Below, piece after piece: positions 44,164-53,466 of a DNA stretch of 64,000 nucleotides. Both the position numbers and the translations under genes were made by a program. The stretch covers positions 496,001-560,000 of the forward strand of contig JACKEI010000003.1 of the NCBI GenBank assembly GCA_020633075.1, given 5' to 3'. The notes beneath the pieces were generated by a model that saw nothing but the letters and a program-made list of their open reading frames with translations, made no database searches and was not told the origin of the DNA. The stretch is from Sandaracinaceae bacterium. Its GTDB lineage: Bacteria; Myxococcota_A; Polyangia; Polyangiales; Houyiibacteriaceae. How positions within the stretch are numbered: position 1 is the first letter of the stretch; each line of letters starts with the position of its first letter.

Positions 44164-46917
44164 CTACCAGCCCAGGCTCAGGCCCGTCGTGTCGATGCCG
44201 TGCGCATCCAGGATCGTGACGGGGTCGTAGACGAAGGGGCTCGCGCCGAAGTTGATGGTCTCGTCGTAGCTGCCGGGGGCCGTGTCGAGCGGGTTCCCGT
44301 AGAGCATCGGGTAGACCTCGGTCCACACGTCGTCGAGCACCACCTCGTAGTGCAGCACGTCGTCCACGATGACGTAGACCGTGGGGTGTTCGGCGCGGTA
44401 GTCCACCACCACGCCGTAGGTGTCGAAGCCGCTCGCCGGGCCCGGGAAGCTGGCCTTGGGGATCAGGTTGCGCCAGCTGCCCCCCAGCACGTTGATGGCC
44501 ACGCTCTGGGGCACGTCGCTCCACCCGAAGGGGTTCAGGTTGCCGGGGCCGGTCACCAGGCCGCCGCCCATGTTCTCGGGGGCGTGCGCGCGCGAGAACT
44601 CGAAGTACGCGAAGCAGCCGTAGCAGCCCTGGTTCGCGCGGATGCCCATCTTGCCCAGCCCCGTCCAGCGCACCTGCGTGGCGGTGGCGTCCAGCACCAC
44701 GCCCGCTCCGGTGAGGGGGTCGTGCACCAGCTGCACGGTCGTGAACGACGGCAGCGGGGTGGTCACGCTCACGCGCACCACCTGCTCCGTCACCTGCCCG
44801 GCAGAGTCGACGACGCGCGCTCGCGCGGGGTGGACGCCGACGCCCGACGCCGTGAACGTGAACGACGTGCCGCTGCCCGCCACGCGGGCGTCGTAGTAGG
44901 GCGAGGAGAGCAGCTCCCACTCGATCTCGGCGCTCAGGTCGCCGTCCTCGGCGTCGAGTGCGCTGGCCGTGACGGTCACCATGGCGCCGCTGCCGACCGC
45001 TTGATCGGCGGAGACCGTCAGCACGGGGGCCGCGTCGGGGGGGCCAGCGTACGTGCTGCCCCAGCCCATGATCAGCTCGTCGGCCGTGTCCCCGAAGCCC
45101 GCGGCACGCAACAGCGCGTCGGGGTCGTAGTGGAAGGGGAAGGTGGTGGTGTCGTTGCCGGGGTTGATCTCGATCTCGGGGCCCACCACCGTGCGCAGGC
45201 CCGCCGCCAGGATGAACACCGGCGTGGTGACCGCGCTCATCGTCAGGGTGCGGGCGATGCGTGGGCGGATGGCCAGGACGTTCCAGTCGAAGTCACGCAC
45301 GATGGCGTGCACGACGGGGTTCGCTCCACGGTAGTCCACGACCATCCCGTAGTACTCGGTCTCCTCGGCGTCGAAGAGGCCCTGGAAGGCGTTGGCGTAG
45401 TCGATGCCGCCCGTCGCCGTGACGCCGAAGGCCTGGTCCGACGTACCCACGCTCGCGCCGTTCAGGTCGTGGAGGGCGCTGCACACGCCCACGCCGTAGG
45501 GACCCAACTCGTCCGTGGTGCGGTGCCCCTCGAAGTAGAACACGCCCGCGCCCGGAGGGATGGACACGTCCGAGCGCACGCCCCCGAAGTCGAGGTCGAG
45601 GTCCGCCGCGAGCAGGTCGTAGTCGCGCAGGCGCACGTCCGGGTCACGGTCCGCGGGGTTCAAGCGCACCACGGCGTGGCCCTCGAAGCTGGCGGAGAGC
45701 GTGCGGGTCGCGCTCACGGTGATGCTGCAGGTGCCCACGCCGCTGCACGCGCCTCCGCTGTCGCTCCAGCCCAAGAAGGTGGATCCCGGCTCGGGTTCAG
45801 CCGTGAAGGTGACGAGCTCGCCGTGCGCGAAGCTGGCCACGCACGCGCTGCCGCAGTCCACGCCCGCTGGCGTGGACGTCACCCTGCCGAGGCCACCCCG
45901 CACGCTCGCCACGCTCACCGTGTGCGCGTAGGTGTTGCGGGTGAAGGTCGCGGTGATCGTGACGTCGTTCGTGAGCGTGAGGCTGCACGCGCCGCCAACG
46001 CAGTCGCCCGTGAAGCCGCTGAAAGTCGAGCCGGCGGCGGGGTTGGCGACCACATTCAGCGCGGCGCCGTAGACCAGGTCGAGCGCGCAGTCGCCCGCGC
46101 ACGCTTCGCCCCCGACGCTGAGGCTGCCTTCCCCGTCGCCCGCCCGCGTGACCGCTACGTGCAGCGGGCGTGGCGCGAAGCTGGCGCTCACGGCCTGGTG
46201 GGTGGTCATCGTGAAGGTGCAGGTCGGTTCGCTGCCGGCGGCCGTGCACGCCCCTCCCCACGCCCCGGTGGTGTAGCCCAGCGCGGGGCTGCCGTGCAGC
46301 GTCACCTCGCTGCCGTGCGGGACGCGCACGCGGCAGGTGCCCTCGCAGTCGAGAGGACCGACCTCCGACGTGACGCGGCCGGCGCCGGTGACCGTGAGGT
46401 CCAGGTCGTAGGTGCGCTGTGCGAACGTGGCCACCACGATCGCGACCCCGTCGAGGGCGAGCTCGCACTCGGCGTCGGCGCCCTGGCAGGCCCCGCTCCA
46501 CCCGACGAAGTCCGCACCGTCGGCGCTGACGGCGCGTAGGGTCAGGGTCTGCGCGCCGTCGTACGTCTGGACGCACACCTGCTCGCAGTCGGTGGCCGGA
46601 GCGCTGAGCGAGACGTGCCCGGCGCCGCTCCCGGCCGTAATGACGGTCAGGGCGTGCGCGGGCGGTGGAGGCCCCAGGTCCCCGGTCGCTCCCACGTCCG
46701 CGGCTCCCGCGTCTGCCGCGCCCACGTCGGTGGCTCCCGCGTCATCGGCGACGGAGAGATCGTCGCCCGCACCGGCGTCGCCGCCGTCCGTGACGGGACC
46801 GACGTCGCGCGGGCTCGCGTCCACCCCGGCGTCATGGCCGCCGCCGTCCGTGACCGGCGGGGTCCCCCCGCAGCCGGCCGCAGCGATCATCAACCATCCG
46901 AGTGTGAGCTGCCGCAT
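44164..46917 (-). CDS. Large InlB-repeat lipoprotein with duplicated SPRY-like modules
   Basis: A 917-residue lipoprotein. The signal ends AAAGC; then a 60-residue Asp/Ala/Gly-rich linker. Residues about 87-405 are four InlB-B-like modules of some 75-80 residues (for example ADFVGWSGACQGADAECELA, GSTFSGFTGDCVGGACSL). Two copies of a beta-sandwich follow at about 425-620 and 740-917, sharing YYGMVVDYRGANPVVHAIV/YGVVVDYRAEHPTVYVIV and FHYDPDALLRAAGF/FVYDPVTILDAHGI; SPRY-like is my best guess. A PKD-like module (SALDAEDGDLSAEIEWELL) lies between them. Likely surface adhesion or carbohydrate recognition. Start ATG 46917 is preceded by GGAGGA. Confidence 0.75.
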   Translation of the reverse strand: MRQLTLGWLMIAAAGCGGTPPVTDGGGHDAGVDASPRDVGPVTDGGDAGAGDDLSVADDAGATDVGAADAGAADVGATGDLGPPPPAHALTVITAGSGAGHVSLSAPATDCEQVCVQTYDGAQTLTLRAVSADGADFVGWSGACQGADAECELALDGVAIVVATFAQRTYDLDLTVTGAGRVTSEVGPLDCEGTCRVRVPHGSEVTLHGSPALGYTTGAWGGACTAAGSEPTCTFTMTTHQAVSASFAPRPLHVAVTRAGDGEGSLSVGGEACAGDCALDLVYGAALNVVANPAAGSTFSGFTGDCVGGACSLTLTNDVTITATFTRNTYAHTVSVASVRGGLGRVTSTPAGVDCGSACVASFAHGELVTFTAEPEPGSTFLGWSDSGGACSGVGTCSITVSATRTLSASFEGHAVVRLNPADRDPDVRLRDYDLLAADLDLDFGGVRSDVSIPPGAGVFYFEGHRTTDELGPYGVGVCSALHDLNGASVGTSDQAFGVTATGGIDYANAFQGLFDAEETEYYGMVVDYRGANPVVHAIVRDFDWNVLAIRPRIARTLTMSAVTTPVFILAAGLRTVVGPEIEINPGNDTTTFPFHYDPDALLRAAGFGDTADELIMGWGSTYAGPPDAAPVLTVSADQAVGSGAMVTVTASALDAEDGDLSAEIEWELLSSPYYDARVAGSGTSFTFTASGVGVHPARARVVDSAGQVTEQVVRVSVTTPLPSFTTVQLVHDPLTGAGVVLDATATQVRWTGLGKMGIRANQGCYGCFAYFEFSRAHAPENMGGGLVTGPGNLNPFGWSDVPQSVAINVLGGSWRNLIPKASFPGPASGFDTYGVVVDYRAEHPTVYVIVDDVLHYEVVLDDVWTEVYPMLYGNPLDTAPGSYDETINFGASPFVYDPVTILDAHGIDTTGLSLGW

Positions 46918-47118
46918 GTCGTCCTCCTAGAGTTCGAATGCAGCGCTATGGCTTGATTCCCATGTGTGTGCAACCGCCTACCATGGCGCTCATGTGCCCA
47001 CCTCGGGCCACACTCGCGCGCACTCCCGCTTCGAGCCGCGAAGAAGCCCGTGGGCGGCTGCTAGAGTCCCCCGGTGTCTGCCGAGCTGCACAGCCATGCG
47101 CGCGCCGCCGATCGCGGG

Positions 47119-48759
47119 ATGTCTGCGGAGGTTCGCGCGCTCTCGACGCGCGTGATCGACCCACGCGCCGCGGCCAAGGGCTTCGTGCTGGTGGCGCTGC
47201 TGGGCGCGCCGCTCCTGTGGTGGCTGGCCGAGTCCCTCTGGGTCGGCGCCGACCGCGCGACGGACGCCTCTCGGGCGCTCACCCACTTCGCGGACCCCGA
47301 ACCCCCTCCGCCAGTGCCCGGCTCGGAGGGTGGCGTGCGGCCCATCGCGCTGCTCCTGGTGGACGGCCTGCGTGTGGACGAGGCCGAGCGCCTGCCCGCG
47401 ATGCGGGCCTTCGCGGCAGGCGGACGGCACGGGACCCTGCGCTACCCGCGGCCGACGCTCTCGACGGGGGCCTACCACGCGCTGGTGACGGGCACCGCGA
47501 ACCACCTGTCCGGCGTCGCGACCAACCGCTACCACCGGACGTCCAACGGGGCCGTCGCCCGCCTGGACACGCTGGCCGATCGGGTGCGCGCGCTGGGCGG
47601 TCGGCAGCGCTACCTCGCCGAGGACCTGGACTGGCTCCTGCAGCTGCTCACGCCCGTTCGGGCGGATCGCGAGCTGCACGTAGGGCGTGCCTTCGACGAG
47701 GCCGCCGCGCGTGCCTTCCACGACTTCGCGCGCGAGGCGACGCCCGGCCTGTTGGTGGCCCACCTGCTCGCGGTGGACGAGAGCGCCCACGAGGGCGGCG
47801 TGCATTCTCAGGCCCACCAGGACGCCCTCTCGCGCGCAGACGCGCTGATCGCGGCCCTGCTGGAGGCGCAGCGTCGGCAGCCGGCGCTGGTGGCGCTGGT
47901 GCTGGCGGACCACGGCCACTTGGAGGTCGGCGGGCACGGCGGCGACGAGGACGAGGTGACCCACGCGCCCTTCGCACTGCGCGGGCCGGAGGGGGCCCTC
48001 GGCGCGGCCACCACACCCGACGCGGAGCTGCCGCCCGAGTGCATTCCTCGGCTCCTCTCCCTCGCCAGCGGCCTGCCGACGCCGCGCTCCGCGACCTGTA
48101 CCCGCTTCGACGCGCTGCCGGGCTCGTCCCTGCTCGCGCGGGCCGCTTACGCCGAGGACGCCGCGCGGCAGACGCGCCTCGTCCACGAGGTGTACGCGGT
48201 GGGGTGGCTCGCGCTCGCCATGCTGCTCGCCCTGATGGGGCTCGGCGCCACCAAGCGCAGCTTCTCGGGCTTGGACGCGGGCAGCGTGCTCGCGCCCCTC
48301 GTGTGGCTGGGCGGCGTGGCGCTCCTGCACCTGGTCGTGTTGGGCCGCCCGCTGACCCTGAGCGCCATTCACCTGGTCACGCCGCACCTCTTCGGTGTGG
48401 GCGTGCTCGGCGCGCTGACGGGGGCGCTCGGGATCGCCGTCGGCGCAGCGGTGGCCGTCTTTCGTGGGCGGCCGGCGACGGACCCCAGGCTCGCGCTGAG
48501 GCGCGCGGCGGGGGCCCTGGTGTGGGCCTCGATCGTGAGCTTCGCGCTCTCCTGGGCCCGCATCGGAGGGTCCTACTCCCCTTGGCCCCCCACCGCGTTC
48601 GCCGCCTATGCGCCTGTTTTCCTGGCCGCGGCGGGCATCGGGGCGCTCTTGGTAGCGGCCGCGACCTTACTGGCGACCGTAGCCAAACGGGAGGTTTCGT
48701 ACTATGAGCGGCCCACGGCAGACGGGGCACCGGCGCCCGGCCCAGGAGACATCACGTGA
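47119..48759 (+). CDS. Membrane alkaline-phosphatase-superfamily phosphodiesterase (GPI-EPT-like)
   Basis: About 546 residues. A transmembrane helix (about 21-40) is followed by a periplasmic alkaline-phosphatase-fold domain. Motifs are ALLLVDGLRVDEAERLPAM, RPTLSTGAYHALVTGTAN (predicted Thr nucleophile region), VAHLLAVDESAHEGGVHSQ and ALVLADHGHLEVGGHGG, the metal-binding pattern of GPI ethanolamine-phosphate transferases and phosphoglycerol transferases. The last 190 residues form about five more membrane helices. It probably transfers or cleaves a phospho-alcohol at the inner membrane surface. An in-frame GTG at 47074 is a possible earlier start. Its stop overlaps the GTG start of transketolase (GTGA). 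Confidence 0.78.
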   Translation: MSAEVRALSTRVIDPRAAAKGFVLVALLGAPLLWWLAESLWVGADRATDASRALTHFADPEPPPPVPGSEGGVRPIALLLVDGLRVDEAERLPAMRAFAAGGRHGTLRYPRPTLSTGAYHALVTGTANHLSGVATNRYHRTSNGAVARLDTLADRVRALGGRQRYLAEDLDWLLQLLTPVRADRELHVGRAFDEAAARAFHDFAREATPGLLVAHLLAVDESAHEGGVHSQAHQDALSRADALIAALLEAQRRQPALVALVLADHGHLEVGGHGGDEDEVTHAPFALRGPEGALGAATTPDAELPPECIPRLLSLASGLPTPRSATCTRFDALPGSSLLARAAYAEDAARQTRLVHEVYAVGWLALAMLLALMGLGATKRSFSGLDAGSVLAPLVWLGGVALLHLVVLGRPLTLSAIHLVTPHLFGVGVLGALTGALGIAVGAAVAVFRGRPATDPRLALRRAAGALVWASIVSFALSWARIGGSYSPWPPTAFAAYAPVFLAAAGIGALLVAAATLLATVAKREVSYYERPTADGAPAPGPGDIT

Positions 48760-50747
48760 CGCAGACCCCCCTCGACGCCCTCGCGGTGAACACCATTCGC
48801 GGCCTCTCCATGGACGCCGTGCAGGCCGCCAACTCGGGTCACCCCGGGACGCCCATGGCGCTCGCGGCGCTGGGCTGGGCGGTCTTCACCAAGCTGCGCA
48901 AGCACGACCCGGCCTCGCCGGAGTGGGCCGACCGCGACCGCTTCATCCTCTCCTGCGGCCACGCGTCCATGCTGCAGTACTCGCTGCTGCACCTCACGGG
49001 CTACGACCTCTCGCTGGACGACATCAAGCAGTTCCGTCAGTGGCACAGCAAGACCCCGGGTCACCCGGAGCTGCACGACACGCCGGGCGTGGAGGTCACC
49101 ACCGGTCCCCTCGGACAGGGCATCGCCAACGCGGTCGGCATGGCCATGGCGGAGCAGTTCCTCGCGGCGCGCTTCAACCGCCCGGGGCACACCCTCTTCG
49201 ATCACAAGGTGTGGGTCATCGCGTCGGACGGAGACCTGATGGAGGGCGTCTCGGCCGAGGCCGCGTCCATGGCCGGGCACCTGAAGCTCGGCAAGATCAT
49301 CGCGTACTGGGATGACAACAGCATCACCATCGACGGCCGCACCGACATCTCGTTCACCGAGGACGTGCTGGCGCGCTACCGCGCCTACGGCTGGCACACG
49401 GAGAGCGTGGACGACGGCGAGGACATCGACGCCATCTTGGCCGCGTCGCGCAAGGCGGAGGCGGACCCGCGCCCCAGCCTGATCCGCGTGAAGACCATCA
49501 TCGGTTTCCCTGCGCCCACCAAGAAGGACTCCCCCGCCGCTCACGGTGCGCCTCTCGGAGCCGCCGAGATCAAGGCCACCAAAGAGATCATGGGCTGGCC
49601 CGACGCGCCCTTTCACGTGCCGGCCGAGCTGGGCGCAGCGCGTGAGGCCTCGCTCGCGGCGGGCGCGAAGAGCAAGGCCGCCTGGGACGCGCAGCTCGCG
49701 GCGTACCGCACCGCCTTCCCGGAGCTGGCGGCCGAGCTCGACGTCGCGCTCGCGCAGGGGCTGCCCGCTGGCTGGGACGCGAACCTGCCCGTCTTCCCGC
49801 CCAGCGAGAAGGGCGTGGCCTCGCGCAAGGCCAGCCAGCAGGTGTTGAACGCGCTGGCCAAGAACATCCCACACCTCGTGGGCGGCTCGGCGGACCTCGC
49901 CGGCAGCAACGGCTCGGAGCTCGCGGGGCTGCCCTTCTACGGGCGCGTCGGCGAGGGCGAGGTGCCCCGCAACATCAACTTCGGGGTGCGCGAGCACGCC
50001 ATGGGCTCGGCCATGAACGGCATGGCGCTGCACGGCGGCGTCATCCCCTTCGGCGCCACCTTCCTCATCTTCGGCGATTACATGCGCCCCACCATGCGCC
50101 TGGCCGCGCTGATGAAGCTGCGCACGCGCTACATCTTCACGCACGACAGTATCGGCCTCGGCGAGGACGGCCCCACCCACCAGCCGGTGGAGCAGCTGTC
50201 CACCATGCGCGCCATCCCGGGCTTCGCCACCTTCCGCCCCGGCGACGCAAACGAGACGCGCGAGTGCTGGAAGGCCGCGCTCGAGTGGGACGGCCCGGCC
50301 GCGCTGGTGCTCACCCGCCAGGACATCCCCACCATGGACCGCGACGTCAGCGGCGCCGCCCGCGGCGGCTACGTCCTGAGCGAGGCGGCGGGCGGCGACC
50401 CGCAGGTGGTCATCATCTCGTCCGGCAGCGAGGTGCTGCTGGCGCTCGAGGCCCAGGCCACGCTGGCCGGGAAGGGCGTGCGCGCCCGCGTGGTGAGCCT
50501 GCCCTGCTGGGAGCTCTTCCAGGCCCAAGACCAGGACTACCAAGACAGCGTCATGCTGCCCAACCTCAGCGCGCGCGTGGCCATCGAGGCCGGCAGCGGC
50601 TTCGGCTGGGAGCGCTACCTGGGCATGCGTGGCCGCTTCGTGGGCATGAAGGGCTTCGGGGCCTCGGCGCCTGCGGAGCTGCTCTACGAGAAGTTCGGCA
50701 TCACCGCGGCCGCGGTGGTCGAAGCGGCCGAGGCCCAGCTGGGCTGA
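48756..50747 (+). CDS. tkt: Transketolase
   Basis: A 663-residue enzyme of normal length. The thiamine-diphosphate sites are present: ANSGHPGTPMALAALG, the GPLGQGIANAVGMA and GDGDLMEGVSAEAA (SDGDLMEG) stretches, and the transketolase pyrimidine-domain FRPGDANETRECW. It opens TPLDALAVNTIRGLSMDAV. It catalyses two-carbon transfers in the pentose-phosphate pathway and sugar supply. GTG 48756 follows CAGGAGAC and overlaps the upstream gene by four bases, an unusual partner for transketolase. Confidence 0.97.
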   Translation: MTQTPLDALAVNTIRGLSMDAVQAANSGHPGTPMALAALGWAVFTKLRKHDPASPEWADRDRFILSCGHASMLQYSLLHLTGYDLSLDDIKQFRQWHSKTPGHPELHDTPGVEVTTGPLGQGIANAVGMAMAEQFLAARFNRPGHTLFDHKVWVIASDGDLMEGVSAEAASMAGHLKLGKIIAYWDDNSITIDGRTDISFTEDVLARYRAYGWHTESVDDGEDIDAILAASRKAEADPRPSLIRVKTIIGFPAPTKKDSPAAHGAPLGAAEIKATKEIMGWPDAPFHVPAELGAAREASLAAGAKSKAAWDAQLAAYRTAFPELAAELDVALAQGLPAGWDANLPVFPPSEKGVASRKASQQVLNALAKNIPHLVGGSADLAGSNGSELAGLPFYGRVGEGEVPRNINFGVREHAMGSAMNGMALHGGVIPFGATFLIFGDYMRPTMRLAALMKLRTRYIFTHDSIGLGEDGPTHQPVEQLSTMRAIPGFATFRPGDANETRECWKAALEWDGPAALVLTRQDIPTMDRDVSGAARGGYVLSEAAGGDPQVVIISSGSEVLLALEAQATLAGKGVRARVVSLPCWELFQAQDQDYQDSVMLPNLSARVAIEAGSGFGWERYLGMRGRFVGMKGFGASAPAELLYEKFGITAAAVVEAAEAQLG

Positions 50748-50967
50748 GCGGTGCCGCCGGTTCCCGGCGTGTCGGGTGGGGCGCGACTCCATCGCCCTCA
50801 CCGTCCAGGCGACGCGCCCCGGCACCGAGGACTCCTTCCGCACCATCTGGCGCGTGCTGCTGCCCTCTTCCGTGCCACCTCGCGGGGGACGCTTCCGGAC
50901 GCGTCCGCCTGACGCGAGACAGCGTCCGCGCGACTTTCGGGCGCTGCCGGTCCACAACTGCGCGCAC

Positions 50968-52242
50968 ATGTCCTTTTCTGCACTCGGCCTCTCCCCTGCG
51001 CTCCAGCGTGCGGTCGCGGCGCTCGGCTTCGACGAGCCGACGCCAGTCCAGCGCGAGGCGTTCGCGCCCGTCCTCGCAGGGAGGGACGTCTGGGCCTCCG
51101 CCGAGACTGGCTCGGGCAAGACCGCGGCCTTCGCGCTGCCTCTCCTGCAGCGCCTCTCCGCGCAGGCCCCGCAGTCACCCGAGGGTGCGCGCGGCCGCGC
51201 CACCAAGCTGGTCGTGCTCGGGCCCACGCGCGAGCTCGCGTTGCAGACGGCTGACGTGATCACCAGCCTCGCGCGCCACTTGGAGCGCGCTCCCAAGACC
51301 GTGGCGGCGGTGGGGGGCATGTCCATCGAGCCACAGCGAATGGCGCTACGCGGCGGCGCGGAGATCGTGGTGGCCACCCCGGGGCGTCTGCTCGAGCTGG
51401 TGCGCACGGGCTCGCTGGCCGTGGACCAGGTGGACGCGCTGGTGCTCGACGAGGCGGACCGTCTCCTCTCGGCAGGCTTCGCGGACGAGCTGGTGGCGGT
51501 GATGGGGCTCATGCCTCCGGTGCACCAGAGCGTGCTGGTGTCCGCGACCATGCCCACGGCGGTGCGCGACCTCGCGCGCGCCTTCCTCGTCAACCCCGTC
51601 GCCATCAACGTGGACGGGGGAGCGCTGCCCAGCGAGGGGCTCATCACCCAGCGCGCCATCGAGGTGGACAAGATGCAGCGCACGCCGCTGCTGCGGCACC
51701 TGCTGTCGAGCCTGGACGAGCCGCGGGTGTTGGTGTTCGTAGCGAGCCGACGCGGAGCGGAGCACGTGGCGGCCAAGCTGCAGAAGACCGGTGAGCGCGC
51801 CGCCGCGCTGCACGGCGAGCTCACGCAGACCGCGCGCAACCAGGCGCTCGCGGCGCTGCGCACGGGCGAGACGCGGGTCTTGGTCGCCACGGATCTGGCG
51901 GCGCGCGGCGTCGACATCGAGGGCCTCGGCCTGGTGGTGCACTACGACCTGCCACGCGGCGCGGTGGACTACCTCCACCGTGTGGGCCGTACGGGTCGCG
52001 CGGGCGCGCACGGCGCGGCCATCAGCTTCGTCACCGCCGAAGGCTCGGCCCACTTCGACGTGCTGGCGAAGAAGCATGGGCTCGCGCTCACGCGTGAGCA
52101 GGTGCCGGGCTTCGAGCCCCGTGACGCGCCCGTGTCGCCGCGCGACCCACACGGCGGGGTGAAGGGGCGACGCAAGAGCAAGAAGGACAAGGCCCGAGAA
52201 GCGGCTGCGCGGTTGCAGACCGACGCGGACCAGGACGGCTGA
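50968..52242 (+). CDS. DEAD-box RNA helicase (RhlE-type)
   Basis: A 424-residue ATP-dependent RNA helicase. The Q-motif GFDEPTPVQREAF, Walker A SAETGSGKTAAFALP, LVLGPTRELALQ, DEADRLL at motif II, SAT in motif III (VSATMP) and the C-terminal ATDLAARGVDIEGL plus HRVGRTGRAG are all present. The tail is short and basic (GGVKGRRKSKKDKA). Start ATG 50968 gives the normal N-terminus; the 220-base region upstream holds no gene I can support and could be a regulatory 5' leader, common for this family. Confidence 0.93.
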   Translation: MSFSALGLSPALQRAVAALGFDEPTPVQREAFAPVLAGRDVWASAETGSGKTAAFALPLLQRLSAQAPQSPEGARGRATKLVVLGPTRELALQTADVITSLARHLERAPKTVAAVGGMSIEPQRMALRGGAEIVVATPGRLLELVRTGSLAVDQVDALVLDEADRLLSAGFADELVAVMGLMPPVHQSVLVSATMPTAVRDLARAFLVNPVAINVDGGALPSEGLITQRAIEVDKMQRTPLLRHLLSSLDEPRVLVFVASRRGAEHVAAKLQKTGERAAALHGELTQTARNQALAALRTGETRVLVATDLAARGVDIEGLGLVVHYDLPRGAVDYLHRVGRTGRAGAHGAAISFVTAEGSAHFDVLAKKHGLALTREQVPGFEPRDAPVSPRDPHGGVKGRRKSKKDKAREAAARLQTDADQDG

Positions 52243-52257
52243 GGCCCCGGCGGCGAC

Positions 52258-53136
52258 ATGGACAACCTACGCGGGATCCTCTTGATGGTGGCGTCGATGG
52301 CGGGCTTCGCCCTCGAAGACATGTTCATCAAGCGCCTCTCTGGACAGCTGCCCCTCGGCCAGGTCCTGCTCATGTTGAGCGTCTTCGGTACGCCCGTCTT
52401 CGCCCTCGTCGCGCGCCGCAACGGTGTGCGCCTCTGGTCCCGCGACCTGCTGCACGGCGCCGTCGTCGCCCGGAATCTGGGCGAGGTGGTGGGTACGCTC
52501 GGCTTCGTGACGGCCATCACGCTCACCCCACTGACGAGCGCGACGGCCATCTTCCAAGCCACGCCCCTGTTCGTGACCGTGGGCGCTGCCACCGTGCTCC
52601 GCGAGGAGATCGGCTGGCGCAGCTGGGCGGCCATGGCCTTCGGCCTGCTCGGCGTGCTCATCGTCATCCGACCTGGCCTGTCGGCGTTCGAGCCAGCCTC
52701 TCTCTGGGCCGTGCTCGCCGTGCTGGGCTTGTCCGTGCGGGACGTCGCGACGCGGCGCGTGCCGGCCAGCATCTCCAGCATGCACCTGGCGCTCTACGGG
52801 TTCGTGGCGGTCGGACTGCTCGGCGCCGGGGCCCTCGCGTTGAGCGGTGGCGCTGTGCTCCCCACCGCGCTCCAAGGGGGCATCTTGGCGGGCGCCCTGT
52901 TCTCCGGGATCGGCTCCTACTGGGCCATCACGGAGGCCATGCGGGTCGGCGAGGTCTCCGTGGTCACGCCTTTCCGCTACTCACGTCTGCTCTTCGCGCT
53001 GGTCATCGGCACCCTGGTCTTCCATGAGCGCCCCGACGTCGCGACCCTGTCCGGTGCGGCGCTCATCATCTGCTCTGGCCTCTATACGCTGAACCGTGAG
53101 CGCACCAAGAGGCGCCACTCGAGAGTGACACCATGA
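52258..53136 (+). CDS. EamA/DMT-superfamily transporter
   Basis: A 292-residue protein with ten predicted helices in two EamA repeats. The first half holds GILLMVASMAGFALEDMFIK and TPLTSATAIFQATPLFVTVG, the second GLSVRDVATRRVPASISSMH and ALFSGIGSYWAITEAMRVGE with the usual SRLLFALVIGTLVFHE end. The family exports amino acids, nucleosides or other metabolites; the substrate is not readable. Its stop overlaps the next start (ATGA), coupling it to the SemiSWEET gene. Confidence 0.9.
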   Translation: MDNLRGILLMVASMAGFALEDMFIKRLSGQLPLGQVLLMLSVFGTPVFALVARRNGVRLWSRDLLHGAVVARNLGEVVGTLGFVTAITLTPLTSATAIFQATPLFVTVGAATVLREEIGWRSWAAMAFGLLGVLIVIRPGLSAFEPASLWAVLAVLGLSVRDVATRRVPASISSMHLALYGFVAVGLLGAGALALSGGAVLPTALQGGILAGALFSGIGSYWAITEAMRVGEVSVVTPFRYSRLLFALVIGTLVFHERPDVATLSGAALIICSGLYTLNRERTKRRHSRVTP

Positions 53137-53393
53137 CCGAATGGATTGGCTTCGCCGCAGCCTTCTGCACCACCGCCGCGTTCGTTCCTCAGGTCCTGCT
53201 GGTCTGGCGAACGCGCCGCACGCACGACCTCTCGCTGGGGATGTTCTCACTCATGACGACGGGTGTCGCTCTGTGGCTCGCCTACGGGCTGTTGCTGGAC
53301 AGCGCGCCCATCTATGTGGCCAACGGGGTGACCCTCGTCTTCGCGGGCTACATCTTGTTCATGAAGCTGACCGAGGGCTCGCGTCCTCTCTGA
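53133..53393 (+). CDS. SemiSWEET-type sugar transporter (MtN3/PQ-loop)
   Basis: An 86-residue three-helix bundle, the length of a bacterial SemiSWEET that dimerises to form a sugar channel. The first helix reads FAAAFCTTAAFVPQVLLVWR with the conserved Pro-Gln (PQ) and the second LSLGMFSLMTTGVALWLAYG, with the Trp/Tyr-rich GVALWLAYG common to the family. It overlaps the EamA gene by four bases. Substrate likely mono- or disaccharide by family, unproven here. Confidence 0.9.
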   Translation: MTEWIGFAAAFCTTAAFVPQVLLVWRTRRTHDLSLGMFSLMTTGVALWLAYGLLLDSAPIYVANGVTLVFAGYILFMKLTEGSRPL

Positions 53394-53466
53394 CGGCGCC
53401 CCGCGCGAGAGCCGTGCGCCGTCGCTCCTCGCGCTGTGGCACCATGGAGCCAGCCCGGAGGTCTGG

